64,000 bases of DNA, taken from assembly GCA_965116595.1 (NCBI GenBank), contig OZ220708.1:2480001-2544000 (forward strand), in the 5' to 3' direction. The notes beneath the pieces were generated by a model that ran no database searches, had not been told where the DNA came from, and saw only the letters and a list, made by a program, of their open reading frames with translations. This document shows positions 45,747 through 55,038 of the stretch, in pieces. The DNA is from G963663315 sp963668255. Lineage in GTDB: Bacteria; Pseudomonadota; Gammaproteobacteria; Arenicellales; Poriferihabitantaceae. Positions within the stretch are counted from its first letter, which is position 1. Each line of letters starts with the position of its first letter. The position numbers and the translations under genes were made by a program.

Positions 45747-45830
45747 ATGAAACTGTATTTTGGCGGTCAGAAAACATACAATATTGCCCCTAGTTTATTT
45801 CCTGGTGATAAGTGGAGTCCGGATAAATGA
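45747..45830 (+). CDS. Possible 27-residue leader peptide ahead of fdxA
   Basis: An ATG three bases after the mutS stop opens a 27-codon frame (begins MKLYFGGQK, ends GDKWSPDK) whose TGA overlaps the fdxA ATG by four bases (ATGA). That junction is typical of translational coupling. The Shine-Dalgarno is weak and I do not recognise the peptide, so it may be chance. Confidence 0.3.
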   Translation: MKLYFGGQKTYNIAPSLFPGDKWSPDK

Positions 45831-46150
45831 CCTATGTGGTAGTCGAATCGTGCATTCGTTGCAAACTGACCGATTGTGTTGAAGTGTGCCCTGTAGATTG
45901 TTTTCATGAAGGGCCCAACTTTCTGGTAATCGACCCCGAAGAATGTATCGATTGCAGTCTGTGTGAACCTGAATGCCCTGTCAATGCGATTTATTCCGAA
46001 GATGAATTGCCGGCGGACCAGCAGCATTTTCTGCAATTGAATACTGAATTAAGCCAGAAGTGGCCGGTCATTACAGAAATGAAGCCTGCGCCTGCCGACT
46101 CGGATGAATGGCGGGATGTAAAGGATAAACTGAAATATCTGGAGAGATAG
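45827..46150 (+). CDS. fdxA: Ferredoxin FdxA (7Fe type)
   Basis: A 107-residue electron carrier. The N-terminal cysteine set CIRCKLTDCVEVCPVDCF and the second set CIDCSLCEPECPV supply ligands for a [3Fe-4S] and a [4Fe-4S] cluster, as in Azotobacter ferredoxin I. The C-terminal extension (about 60-107) is typical of the 7Fe group. It follows mutS, a common neighbour in Pseudomonas. Confidence 0.95.
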   Translation: MTYVVVESCIRCKLTDCVEVCPVDCFHEGPNFLVIDPEECIDCSLCEPECPVNAIYSEDELPADQQHFLQLNTELSQKWPVITEMKPAPADSDEWRDVKDKLKYLER

Positions 46151-46164
46151 GCATCTCTTTGTCA

Positions 46165-48783
46165 ATGGAAACCGAATTGCCTGTCACAACTTATCGATCA
46201 GATTACCGCAAGCCTGATTATCTGATTACCTCTTCCAAGCTCGATATTCAGCTTGATTTTGAAGTCTGCCAGGTGGAGGCCATACACAGGGTCTGTCGAA
46301 ATTCTCCGGATGCAGTCGAGTTGAAACTTGATTGCGAATTCATTGATGTTGACTCGGTCTGCATCGACGGCATGACACTGGACAGTGGTCAGTACGATAT
46401 CTCTGAACATCATCTCACTGTTTTCAATGTGCCGGATAATTTCGAGCTCAAAATCCGGAACACCGTCGATCCTTCCAGAAATACCGAGTTAATGGGGCTG
46501 TACAAGTCCAAAGACATGCTCTGTACCCAGTGCGAGGCCGAGGGCTATCGGAGGATTACTCCAGGCATCGACCGTCCAGACAATCTGGCCCGATACAAGG
46601 TCAGGTTGAGTGCAGATAAAACCCTGTTTCCTGTTTTATTGTGTAACGGCAACCTGGTTGATCAAGGGGATTTGGAATTCGACAGACATTTTGCGCTCTG
46701 GGATGACCCTTTTCCAAAACCCGCTTATCTGTTTGCCATCGTCGCAGGCAAGCTGAGTTGCCTCGAGGATCATTTTCGAACCATGGATGGTCGGGATGTA
46801 ACCTTGCATATTTTCGCCAGGGATAATGACATTGACAAGTGCGGCCATGCGATGCAATCCCTGAAGAAATCCATGAAGTGGGATGAACAGGTATATGGAC
46901 GGATATATGATCTGGACCTGTTCAATGTGGTCGCGGTAGACGATTTCAATATGGGAGCCATGGAAAACAAGAGTCTGAACATATTCAACACAAAATATGT
47001 GCTGGCGAACATGAAAATGGCTACCGACGCTGATTTCCAACATGTGGAATCCGTCATTGGTCATGAGTACTTTCATAACTGGTCAGGAAACCGGGTTACT
47101 TGCAGAGACTGGTTCCAGTTGAGTCTCAAGGAAGGCTTCACTGTATTCAGGGATCAGGAATTCAGTGCGGACATGGGATCAAGAGCTGCAAAACGAATTG
47201 AAGTCGTCAGTGTGCTCAGATCCCATCAGTTCAAAGAAGATGCCGGACCCATGGCGCATCCCGTACGACCTGATTCCTACCAGACAATCAATAATTTCTA
47301 TACTGCAACAGTCTATGAAAAAGGGGCTGAAGTAGTCAGGATGATTCATACTTTACTGGGAGCAGAGTTATTTCGCCAGGGCACCGATCATTACTTCGAA
47401 ACCTACGACGGACAGGCGGTGACCATTGAGCAGTTTGTTTCATCGATGGAGAAAGTCAGCGACAGGAATTTGACGCAGTTCAGGAACTGGTATGACCAGG
47501 CAGGCACGCCGGTCGTCTCGGTAAAATCCCGCTATCACGCCGAGAGCAGGGAATTTGAATTGACTCTTGCGCAAAGATGCCCCGACACTCCGGGTCAAAC
47601 GGATAAACAACCTTTCGTTATCCCGGTCAAGGCAGCGCTGTTCAGCGAGTCCGGAGAAAAACTTGACCTCGGTCACGGTGAAAGGGAGCAGGTGTTGTGT
47701 CTGGATAAAGTCGAACAGACATACCGTTTTTCAAATATTGAAACCCGACCTGTTCCTTCACTCATGCGCGGGTTCAGCGCCCCGGTTGAACTCGAATCGA
47801 ATCTTTCGGATCAGGATCTGAAAGTGTTGCTCAACCATGATGACGACCCATTCAATCGATGGGACGCGGGTCAAAGATTCTATCTCAAGGATCTTCTTGA
47901 CAACCTCGACAGATACTACAATGGCTATGACCTGCAATTCAGTCCCGAATTAATCGGATCATTCGATGCGGCGCTTACCGGTTACGACCAGGATCCCACG
48001 TTTACGGCTCTGTTGCTGACTCTGCCCACTATTTCATACTTTAGCGAACAGGTCTCTCCAATTGACCCTCAGGCAATTCAAATGCTGCATCGGGAAATGA
48101 AAATCTTCCTTGCAAAGTCTTCAGAAGCTGAATTGTTCAGGATTTATCACGAATGCCAGAGCCTGAACAACGGATACCCGCTGACGAATGAAATCAAGGC
48201 GCGCGATTTAAGGGACAGATGTCTTGGCTATCTCGTCACACTGGACACCGAACAGGCTCATGCCTTATGTATCGAACAATTGAATACTGCAAAGTGCATG
48301 ACCGATTCAGCAAAAGCAATGACGCTTATTTGCGGATCAACCTGTCCTCAAAAAGAGCAAATACTGGCTGATTATTATCAACAGTGGAAAGACGAACCGC
48401 TGGTTGTAGATAACTGGTTAAGGGCGCAAGCCGGTGTGGTTGACCCGGACACGCTGGAGCAGGTCAGAGCGCTGACCCGACATCCGGGATTTGATTACAT
48501 GAATCCAAACAAGGTTTACTCGCTGATCCTGGGCTTTACTCACGGCAATCCCGGTTGCTTTCATGCAGAAGACGGCAGCGGATATGAATTTCTGCTGGAA
48601 TGGATTGCAAAACTTGACCCTGTCAACCCGCAAGTGTGCGCTCGCCTGGTATCGGTATTGAACAACTGGAGAAAATTCAAACCGGTGTTGAAAGACAGGA
48701 TGCACGATGTATTGAATAGCATCCTGAAGATGGCCGACCTGTCGATAGATGTCCGTGAGATCGTCAACAAGAATCTGGGTTGA
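46165..48783 (+). CDS. pepN: Aminopeptidase N (M1 family)
   Basis: Zinc aminopeptidase that removes N-terminal residues from peptides in the cytoplasm. At 872 residues it matches E. coli PepN (870). Seen: the substrate-binding GAMENKS, zinc motif HEYFHNW (about 300-306) with the distal Glu in SLKEGFTVFRDQEF, the proton-donor region VYEKGAEVVRM and the long helical C-terminal domain. ATG at 46165 is used; a TTG two codons earlier is possible. The last 20 bases overlap the 3' end of dxs on the opposite strand. Confidence 0.96.
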   Translation: METELPVTTYRSDYRKPDYLITSSKLDIQLDFEVCQVEAIHRVCRNSPDAVELKLDCEFIDVDSVCIDGMTLDSGQYDISEHHLTVFNVPDNFELKIRNTVDPSRNTELMGLYKSKDMLCTQCEAEGYRRITPGIDRPDNLARYKVRLSADKTLFPVLLCNGNLVDQGDLEFDRHFALWDDPFPKPAYLFAIVAGKLSCLEDHFRTMDGRDVTLHIFARDNDIDKCGHAMQSLKKSMKWDEQVYGRIYDLDLFNVVAVDDFNMGAMENKSLNIFNTKYVLANMKMATDADFQHVESVIGHEYFHNWSGNRVTCRDWFQLSLKEGFTVFRDQEFSADMGSRAAKRIEVVSVLRSHQFKEDAGPMAHPVRPDSYQTINNFYTATVYEKGAEVVRMIHTLLGAELFRQGTDHYFETYDGQAVTIEQFVSSMEKVSDRNLTQFRNWYDQAGTPVVSVKSRYHAESREFELTLAQRCPDTPGQTDKQPFVIPVKAALFSESGEKLDLGHGEREQVLCLDKVEQTYRFSNIETRPVPSLMRGFSAPVELESNLSDQDLKVLLNHDDDPFNRWDAGQRFYLKDLLDNLDRYYNGYDLQFSPELIGSFDAALTGYDQDPTFTALLLTLPTISYFSEQVSPIDPQAIQMLHREMKIFLAKSSEAELFRIYHECQSLNNGYPLTNEIKARDLRDRCLGYLVTLDTEQAHALCIEQLNTAKCMTDSAKAMTLICGSTCPQKEQILADYYQQWKDEPLVVDNWLRAQAGVVDPDTLEQVRALTRHPGFDYMNPNKVYSLILGFTHGNPGCFHAEDGSGYEFLLEWIAKLDPVNPQVCARLVSVLNNWRKFKPVLKDRMHDVLNSILKMADLSIDVREIVNKNLG

Positions 48784-50665
48784 TCAACATTTCGGTTATA
48801 CGGTTTTTGATTCCGTCCACCGTCAATCCGATTTCAGCTAGTTGTTGCTGTTGAGAGCCGTGCTCAAGGTGACGGTCCGGGACACCCAGATTCAGCACCG
48901 CGGTCTGCCTGCCATTATCGGTCAGACATTCATTGACTGCTGAACCAGCCCCTCCCATCAGGACATTTTCCTCGATAGTGACCAGTAAGGTATGACTTTC
49001 TGCCATGGCAAGCACCATTTCCACATCAAGGGGTTTCACAAACCGCATGTTAACCACTGTACAGTTCAGTTCATTGCCCACTTCAATCGCCGGATAAACC
49101 ATGGTCCCGAATGCCAGAATCGCGACCTTGTTCCTGCCATCGCTCTGATCACTGTCAATCTCTCTTCGGATCTCGGCCTTGCCGATGGGCAGTGAGACCA
49201 TTTTGGATTGTTCTACAGCGCCGGGGCCGCCTCCCCTGGGGTATCGCACTGATACCGGGCCAAAGTGATTGTACCCGGTGAATAACATATTGCGGCATTC
49301 CGCTTCATCGGCCGGCGCCATGATCACCATTCCAGGGACACATCGGAGGTAAGAGTAGTCATACACACCGGCATGGGTGGCGCCATCGGCGCCCACCAGC
49401 CCCGCACGGTCTATGGCAAACAGTACATCCAGATTCTGGATCGAAATATCATGGATAAACTGATCATAGGCACGTTGCAGGAATGTCGAATAAATTGCGA
49501 CCACAGGCTTTAATCCTTCACAGGCAAGGCCAGCGGCAAATGTCAGGGAATGCTGTTCGGCAATACCTACATCGAAATACCGGTCAGGGAATTCACTGGC
49601 AAAGCGAACCAGGCCCGAACCCTCACGCATGGCAGGAGTTATACCGACCAGGGATGGGTCAATGGCCGCCATGTCACACAGCCAGTCACTGAAAACATGA
49701 GTATATGTCCTGCTTTTCTTCTTGGGTTCGAATTTACCGGTATCCGGGTTAAATGGTGAAACCCCATGAAATGTGGTTGGCGCCCCTTCAGCAGGTTCAA
49801 AACCCTTGCCTTTTTGAGTAACCACATGGAGGAATCTCGGTCCTTCCATATTCTTCATGTTTTTTAATGTGGTGACCAGGGTATCTATGTTGTGCCCATC
49901 AATTGGCCCGATGTAGTTGAAACCGAGTTCTTCAAAGAAAGTGCCCGGCATCACCATTCCTTTCATGTGTTCTTCGAAGCGCCGTGCATAACTCTTGACC
50001 TGGGGTGGCAGAGTGGACAATACGGTTTTACTTCCTTCCCTTACCGTTGAATAGGCGCGGCCTGACAGTATTCTGGCCAGATAATTGGTAATTGCACCTA
50101 CGTTCGGCGAAATCGACATCTCATTGTCGTTCAGAATCACCAGTAGATTGGCATCGAGGTCACCCGCGTTATTCAGGGCTTCAAATGCCATCCCGCCTGT
50201 CAGTGCGCCATCTCCGGTTATTGCAATCACTTCGCGCTCGAGCCCCATGAGTTTTGTTGCGACCGCCATCCCGAGCGCAGCACTGATTGATGTGCTGGCG
50301 TGCCCTGCGCCAAAGGTATCGTATTCACTCTCACTGCGTTTCAGAAATCCTGATAATCCCTTGTACTTGCGGATAGTGTTGATTATGTCGCGACGTCCGG
50401 TCAGAATTTTGTGTGGATAGGCTTGATGACCAATATCCCAAACCAGTCGATCAACCGGTGTATTGAAAACATAATGCAAGGCGATGGTCAGCTCTATCGT
50501 ACCTAACCCGGCAGCCAGATGCCCGCCTGTTTGAGATATGACTTCGATCAGATAATTCCGTAATTCGCTGACAAGCTGACTCAGTTGTTCCTGAGTCAGA
50601 CTACGCAACCGGGCAGGATCATCTATTTCAAACAACAAGGGATAACGGGTTTCGTATTTAGACAT
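48764..50665 (-). CDS. dxs: 1-deoxy-D-xylulose-5-phosphate synthase
   Basis: First enzyme of the MEP isoprenoid pathway; joins pyruvate and glyceraldehyde-3-phosphate using thiamine diphosphate. The 633 residues show GGHLAAGLGTIELTIALHYVF, the ThDP motif GDGALTGGMAFEALNNAG ending in NDNEMSIS, FDVGIAEQHSLTFAAGLA and the C-terminal transketolase-like domain. It starts exactly where ispA ends (shared base), so xseB-ispA-dxs is one operon. Confidence 0.98.
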   Translation of the reverse strand: MSKYETRYPLLFEIDDPARLRSLTQEQLSQLVSELRNYLIEVISQTGGHLAAGLGTIELTIALHYVFNTPVDRLVWDIGHQAYPHKILTGRRDIINTIRKYKGLSGFLKRSESEYDTFGAGHASTSISAALGMAVATKLMGLEREVIAITGDGALTGGMAFEALNNAGDLDANLLVILNDNEMSISPNVGAITNYLARILSGRAYSTVREGSKTVLSTLPPQVKSYARRFEEHMKGMVMPGTFFEELGFNYIGPIDGHNIDTLVTTLKNMKNMEGPRFLHVVTQKGKGFEPAEGAPTTFHGVSPFNPDTGKFEPKKKSRTYTHVFSDWLCDMAAIDPSLVGITPAMREGSGLVRFASEFPDRYFDVGIAEQHSLTFAAGLACEGLKPVVAIYSTFLQRAYDQFIHDISIQNLDVLFAIDRAGLVGADGATHAGVYDYSYLRCVPGMVIMAPADEAECRNMLFTGYNHFGPVSVRYPRGGGPGAVEQSKMVSLPIGKAEIRREIDSDQSDGRNKVAILAFGTMVYPAIEVGNELNCTVVNMRFVKPLDVEMVLAMAESHTLLVTIEENVLMGGAGSAVNECLTDNGRQTAVLNLGVPDRHLEHGSQQQQLAEIGLTVDGIKNRITEMLINPDSC

Positions 50666-51558
50666 CAGTAACTCCGGGTCACTACAAAATTTGCAAGCTG
50701 TTCAAGGAAATCCCTGTCATCACCTGGGCCTCTAATCGATTTGCCAGCCTGTTCCGACAATCTGGCAGCTTCGACTCTGGCTGCATCAAGTCCAAGTATC
50801 GACACATAGGTCGCCTTATTATTGCGCTGATCTGCACCGCTGGGCTTGCCCAGAGTCTCGCTGTTTGAAGTGTAGTCAAGTATGTCATCAAGGATCTGGA
50901 ATGCGAGACCAATGCAGGAACCATAAGTCCGTATACTGGCCAGCAATTCATCACTGGCGTTATCAGCAGCCAGGCCACCGAGTAAAGCTGATGATTCAAT
51001 CAGGCTGCCGGTTTTAAGGCGGTGAATTCGCCTCAAATCCGGATAGTCAACGGATTGCCCGGTGGCTTCCATGTCAAGTGCCTGCCCTCCTGCCATGCCG
51101 AGCGACCCAATGGCTTTGGCAAGTTGCTCAATCATCGCAATCCTGTTGTCGATTGCAATACTATTCCACTTGTTGGAGGCAAGAATTTCAAAAGCCCGGC
51201 TCTGTAGTGCGTCTCCTGCCAGAATCGCTGTTGCTTCATCGAATGCAATATGGGAGGTCTCCCTGCCTCGACGAAGGTCATCATCATCCATTGCCGGCAA
51301 ATCATCATGGATCAGGGAATAGGCATGAACCATTTCCACTGCACAGGCAGGGGTATCGAGTTGATCCAATGGAGCTCCGGCAACCTGCCCGCACGCATAG
51401 ACCAGCATTGCCCGAAAACGCTTCCCACCGCCAAGACAGCTATAGGCCATTGCCTGGTGTAATCTTTCAGGAACTGCCGAGCTTTCGATCAATCTGGTTT
51501 TGAGGGCCTGCTCGGTACGCTGACTATAGCTGCTCCAGGCGGAATGAAACTCGCTCAA
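50665..51558 (-). CDS. ispA: Farnesyl diphosphate synthase (geranyltranstransferase)
   Basis: Condenses isopentenyl diphosphate with dimethylallyl and geranyl diphosphate. The 297 residues carry the first Asp-rich motif DDLPAMDDDDLRRG (about 84-97) and the second in FQILDDILDYT (about 218-228), plus GGGKRFRAML. The start is TTG at 51556-51558, with a strong GAGGAGG six to seven bases ahead. It lies 18 bases after xseB. Confidence 0.95.
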   Translation of the reverse strand: MSEFHSAWSSYSQRTEQALKTRLIESSAVPERLHQAMAYSCLGGGKRFRAMLVYACGQVAGAPLDQLDTPACAVEMVHAYSLIHDDLPAMDDDDLRRGRETSHIAFDEATAILAGDALQSRAFEILASNKWNSIAIDNRIAMIEQLAKAIGSLGMAGGQALDMEATGQSVDYPDLRRIHRLKTGSLIESSALLGGLAADNASDELLASIRTYGSCIGLAFQILDDILDYTSNSETLGKPSGADQRNNKATYVSILGLDAARVEAARLSEQAGKSIRGPGDDRDFLEQLANFVVTRSY

Positions 51559-51576
51559 CTAATCCTCCTCGCGGGA

Positions 51577-51831
51577 TCAATTATCCGTATCCGATTCATT
51601 ATCAATCATTTCCAACTTGTAGTTGCCATGTTTTTTAACCAGCATCTCCACTTTTTGCTGAGCTTCATCCAACCCTTCCCGGCACAGTTCAGACAATTTC
51701 ATTCCACGTTCGAAATCCTTGATCGTATCGTCCAGCGATTGATCACCCTGCTCCATTCGTTTTACTATATTCTCCAGTTCAGCCAGGGATTTTTCAAAAT
51801 CCGCTATAGGTTTTTTTTTCGGAACTGACAT
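51577..51831 (-). CDS. xseB: Exodeoxyribonuclease VII small subunit
   Basis: An 84-residue helical subunit that binds XseA. FEKSLAELENIVKRMEQGD and LDDTIKDFERGMKLSELCREGLDEAQQKVEML match the family. The ATG at 51831 is preferred to a TTG three codons upstream. It is first of the xseB-ispA-dxs operon and is divergent from parE; the 138 bases between presumably hold both promoters. Confidence 0.93.
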   Translation of the reverse strand: MSVPKKKPIADFEKSLAELENIVKRMEQGDQSLDDTIKDFERGMKLSELCREGLDEAQQKVEMLVKKHGNYKLEMIDNESDTDN

Positions 51832-51969
51832 AATATGCAATTGGATGGGAGTTATCCCAAGTATATTAATAAAATCGGATTCTTGGAAGTTTGAATCCGG
51901 GAGAAATCATGGATTCTTTTTGCAGGAATCTGTTATCGATCTGAAACATTTTGATGCACATTTTATTTA

Positions 51970-53862
51970 ATGAGTAGCCGTTACAACGCATCCGCCATTG
52001 AAGTTCTGACCGGTCTTGAACCTGTCCGTAAACGACCGGGGATGTATACCGAAACAGATCGTCCCAACCACCTGGCCCATGAAGTAATTGACAACAGTGT
52101 GGACGAGGCGATTGCCGGGTATGCCGACTCGATTGAGGTTCATCTGCATCAGGATGGTTCGCTCACCGTATCTGATAATGGGCGCGGCATGCCGGTGGAT
52201 ACCCACCAGGAAGAAGGTATAAGCGGTGTCGAACTGATTCTTACCCGTTTGCATACCGGTGGAAAATTCTCAGGAGAACATTATCAATATTCAGGCGGGT
52301 TGCATGGAGTGGGAGTGGCGGTCGTCAATGCTCTGTCGGCAAAACTGGAGGTATGGATTCGACGAAATGGTGAGCAGTACCATATCAGTTTTGCCCATGG
52401 AGAAAAAAAATCAGACCTGGAAGTCACGGGCAAATCCAACAAAATGGACACAGGTACGAAAATTCGCTTTCACCCTGACCCTGACTATTTCGATTCTCTG
52501 AAATTTCATGTCTCCGGACTGAAAAGAGTGCTGAAAGCGAAAGCCGTTTTTTGTCCGGGGTTGCATGTCAGCTTTTTTGATGATGCAGAACCCGGGAACA
52601 CTGAATCCTGGCAATATGACGATGGTTTGCTCGAATATCTTTCAGAATCACTGCCAGATGCGGCACTGGTTCCATCTCCGCCCTTTATCGGCAAATTTCG
52701 GGGTGAATCCGGGGAACTGGACTGGGCCGTGGCATGGGTTATTGATGGTGGGGAATATATCACCGAAAGCTATGTCAATCTGGTGCCTACGACAAGAGGC
52801 GGCACTCATGTAAGCGGTTTTCGCAGTGGGTTGACCGAAGCCATCAGAGAGTTTTGCGAGTTCAGGGATATGCTCCCCCGCAGTATCAGGATTTCTGCAG
52901 AGGATGTCGCTAGCAACTGCACCTATATTCTGTCCGTACGGATCAAGGAACCTCAATTCAGCGGTCAGACCAAGGATCGTCTGTCCTCCCGCGAAACCGC
53001 CACAATGGTTCAGGGCGCAGTCAAGGATGCATTTGGATTCTGGTTGAACCAGAATATCACTGACGCAGAAAACATTGCCCGAATTGCTATTGAAAATGCC
53101 CAGCGCAGTTTACAGGCAGGTAAGCGGGTACAGCGCAAGAAAATCAGCAGTGGCCCAGCCTTGCCTGGAAAACTGGCCGATTGCACCAGCGATGATCTGG
53201 AGAGGACCGAGTTGTTTCTGGTGGAAGGCGATTCTGCCGGGGGGTCGGCGAAACAGGCCAGGCAACGCATTTTCCAGGCGGTGATGCCACTTAGGGGGAA
53301 AATCCTGAATACCTGGGAGGTGGATTCCGCCGAAGTGCTCGCATCCCAGGAAGTTCATGACATTGCTGTCGCTCTGGGCGTGGATCCGGGGTCCGATGAT
53401 TTATCCGGGTTGCGCTATGGCCGGATTTGCATCCTCGCGGATGCCGACTTCGACGGCGCCCACATCGCGACCTTGCTGTGCGCCTTGTTTCTGCGCCACT
53501 TTCCGGCACTGGTGGATGAGGGTCGGGTGTGCGTAGCCATGCCACCGCTTTATCGAATTGATGTGGCTAAAAAGGTCTTCTATGCCCTGGACGAAAACGA
53601 CAAGGGCGACATATTGAAATTTATAGAAGCAGAAAAAATCAGAGGCAAGGTCAACATCCAGCGATTCAAGGGCCTGGGTGAAATGAATCCCCTGCAACTC
53701 AGGGAAACTACAATGGCCCCGGAAACCCGAAGTCTGCAACAACTGGAAGTCGCTGACGGAGATGGAGCGCATTCATTACTGGATATGCTATTGGCGAAAA
53801 AACGCGCACCCGACCGCAAATCATGGTTAAGTGAAAAGGGCGACCAGGTGGAATTAATTTAA
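51970..53862 (+). CDS. parE: DNA topoisomerase IV subunit B
   Basis: ATPase subunit of the enzyme that unlinks daughter chromosomes. The 630 residues show the GHKL ATPase core (EVIDNSVDEA, SDNGRGMPVD, GGLHGVGVAVVNALS), the TOPRIM metal site (VEGDSAGGSAKQ, ADADFDGAHI) and QRFKGLGEMNP. At 630 residues it is ParE rather than GyrB, which is about 800 in gammaproteobacteria. No Shine-Dalgarno is obvious before the ATG. Confidence 0.95.
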   Translation: MSSRYNASAIEVLTGLEPVRKRPGMYTETDRPNHLAHEVIDNSVDEAIAGYADSIEVHLHQDGSLTVSDNGRGMPVDTHQEEGISGVELILTRLHTGGKFSGEHYQYSGGLHGVGVAVVNALSAKLEVWIRRNGEQYHISFAHGEKKSDLEVTGKSNKMDTGTKIRFHPDPDYFDSLKFHVSGLKRVLKAKAVFCPGLHVSFFDDAEPGNTESWQYDDGLLEYLSESLPDAALVPSPPFIGKFRGESGELDWAVAWVIDGGEYITESYVNLVPTTRGGTHVSGFRSGLTEAIREFCEFRDMLPRSIRISAEDVASNCTYILSVRIKEPQFSGQTKDRLSSRETATMVQGAVKDAFGFWLNQNITDAENIARIAIENAQRSLQAGKRVQRKKISSGPALPGKLADCTSDDLERTELFLVEGDSAGGSAKQARQRIFQAVMPLRGKILNTWEVDSAEVLASQEVHDIAVALGVDPGSDDLSGLRYGRICILADADFDGAHIATLLCALFLRHFPALVDEGRVCVAMPPLYRIDVAKKVFYALDENDKGDILKFIEAEKIRGKVNIQRFKGLGEMNPLQLRETTMAPETRSLQQLEVADGDGAHSLLDMLLAKKRAPDRKSWLSEKGDQVELI

Positions 53863-53896
53863 ACAGACAAAACACTAAGCAATATTACTTATAATT

Positions 53897-54535
53897 CTAG
53901 GGTGACAAACGACTGATTTTCCAATGCCCCCGGTTCTTGCAGTAGACTATGCGATCATGCAGGCGATGGGTTCTGCCCTGCCAGAACTCAAAACGATCCG
54001 GTTTGATCCTGTACCCTCCCCAAAACGGAGGTGATGGAATTGCCTGATCCTGAAATTTCCTTTCCAGCGATTCGAATTGTTCCTCCAGAAACGAACGCGA
54101 ATCAATGATCCTGCTTTGATGTGAAGCCCAGGCGCTTATCTGACTGGCGCGGTCCCGGGAGTGGAAATACGCATAAGACTGGTCATCGTCAATCCGCGAT
54201 ACTTCTCCCTCAATATTGATTTGACGATGCAATTCATACCAGGGAAATAGCATCGAAACCCGATTGTTTTCCATCATTTGCTGTCCCTTTCGACTGCCAT
54301 GATTGGTATAAAAAATAAATCCGGAATCGTCATACGATTTCATCAGAACCGTACGCTGGGCGGGTCGGCGCTCGACAGAGACAGTACACAGGGAAAATCC
54401 GTTTGGCTCGGCAATGCCGGAATCAACCGCCTGTCCGAACCATAATGCAAATTGAGCTATCGGGTCAGGATAAACGCTGTCCTTGTCGATTCCTGCTTCC
54501 GAGTATTCCCGTTTAAGCTGTTTCAGGTCTTTCAT
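53897..54535 (-). CDS. pdxH: Pyridoxamine/pyridoxine 5'-phosphate oxidase
   Basis: FMN enzyme making PLP, 212 residues. Seen: the RTVLMKSYDDSGFIFYTNHGSRKGQQ FMN-binding stretch split over about 61-86, FPWYELHRQINIEGEV, and the C-terminal WGGYRIKPDRFEFWQGRTHRLHDR. It converges on parE with a 34-base gap and lies downstream of ssb after 31 bases. PLP made here serves HemL, the two transsulfuration enzymes and the MocR regulator in this window. Confidence 0.96.
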   Translation of the reverse strand: MKDLKQLKREYSEAGIDKDSVYPDPIAQFALWFGQAVDSGIAEPNGFSLCTVSVERRPAQRTVLMKSYDDSGFIFYTNHGSRKGQQMMENNRVSMLFPWYELHRQINIEGEVSRIDDDQSYAYFHSRDRASQISAWASHQSRIIDSRSFLEEQFESLERKFQDQAIPSPPFWGGYRIKPDRFEFWQGRTHRLHDRIVYCKNRGHWKISRLSP

Positions 54536-54566
54536 TTACCCGCGCCTAAGATAAGCGATCTATCGA

Positions 54567-55028
54567 TCAGAACGGGATATCATCATCAAAATCGTCGAAC
54601 CCTGCGGGCGCCGGGCTACTCTGCGTTGCCGGTTTTGAGGCTGACCGGGATTGATTATAGTCATTTTGCGGCGCTACTCCGGCGCCCTTGCCGCGGCTTC
54701 CCAGCATCTGCATTTCATTGGCCACGATTTCCGTGGTGTAACGGTCCTGCCCTCCTTGATCCTTCCACTTTCGGGTCTGCAATCGACCCTCGATGTAAAC
54801 CTGGGATCCTTTCTTCAGATATTCACCCGCAATTTCCGCAAGACGGCTGAAAAACACGACCCTGTGCCATTCTGTTTTTTCCTGTTGTTCCCCGGTCTGT
54901 TTATCTTTCCATGAGTCAGTTGTTGCAATAGAGATATTAGCAACTGCCATGCCACCCGGAGTGTAACGAATTTCCGGATCCTGACCCAGGTTCCCGACCA
55001 GTATAACCTTATTGATACCTCTTGACAT
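54567..55028 (-). CDS. ssb: Single-stranded DNA-binding protein
   Basis: A 153-residue SSB with an OB fold (MSRGINKVILVGNLGQDPEI to about 110), a disordered Gln/Ser/Pro-rich linker and the acidic partner-binding tip DDDIPF. It follows the MFS gene after 10 bases; uvrA lies beyond that in the opposite direction. This ssb-MFS-uvrA order is also known from Pseudomonas. Confidence 0.98.
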   Translation of the reverse strand: MSRGINKVILVGNLGQDPEIRYTPGGMAVANISIATTDSWKDKQTGEQQEKTEWHRVVFFSRLAEIAGEYLKKGSQVYIEGRLQTRKWKDQGGQDRYTTEIVANEMQMLGSRGKGAGVAPQNDYNQSRSASKPATQSSPAPAGFDDFDDDIPF

Positions 55029-55038
55029 ATCGACTTCC

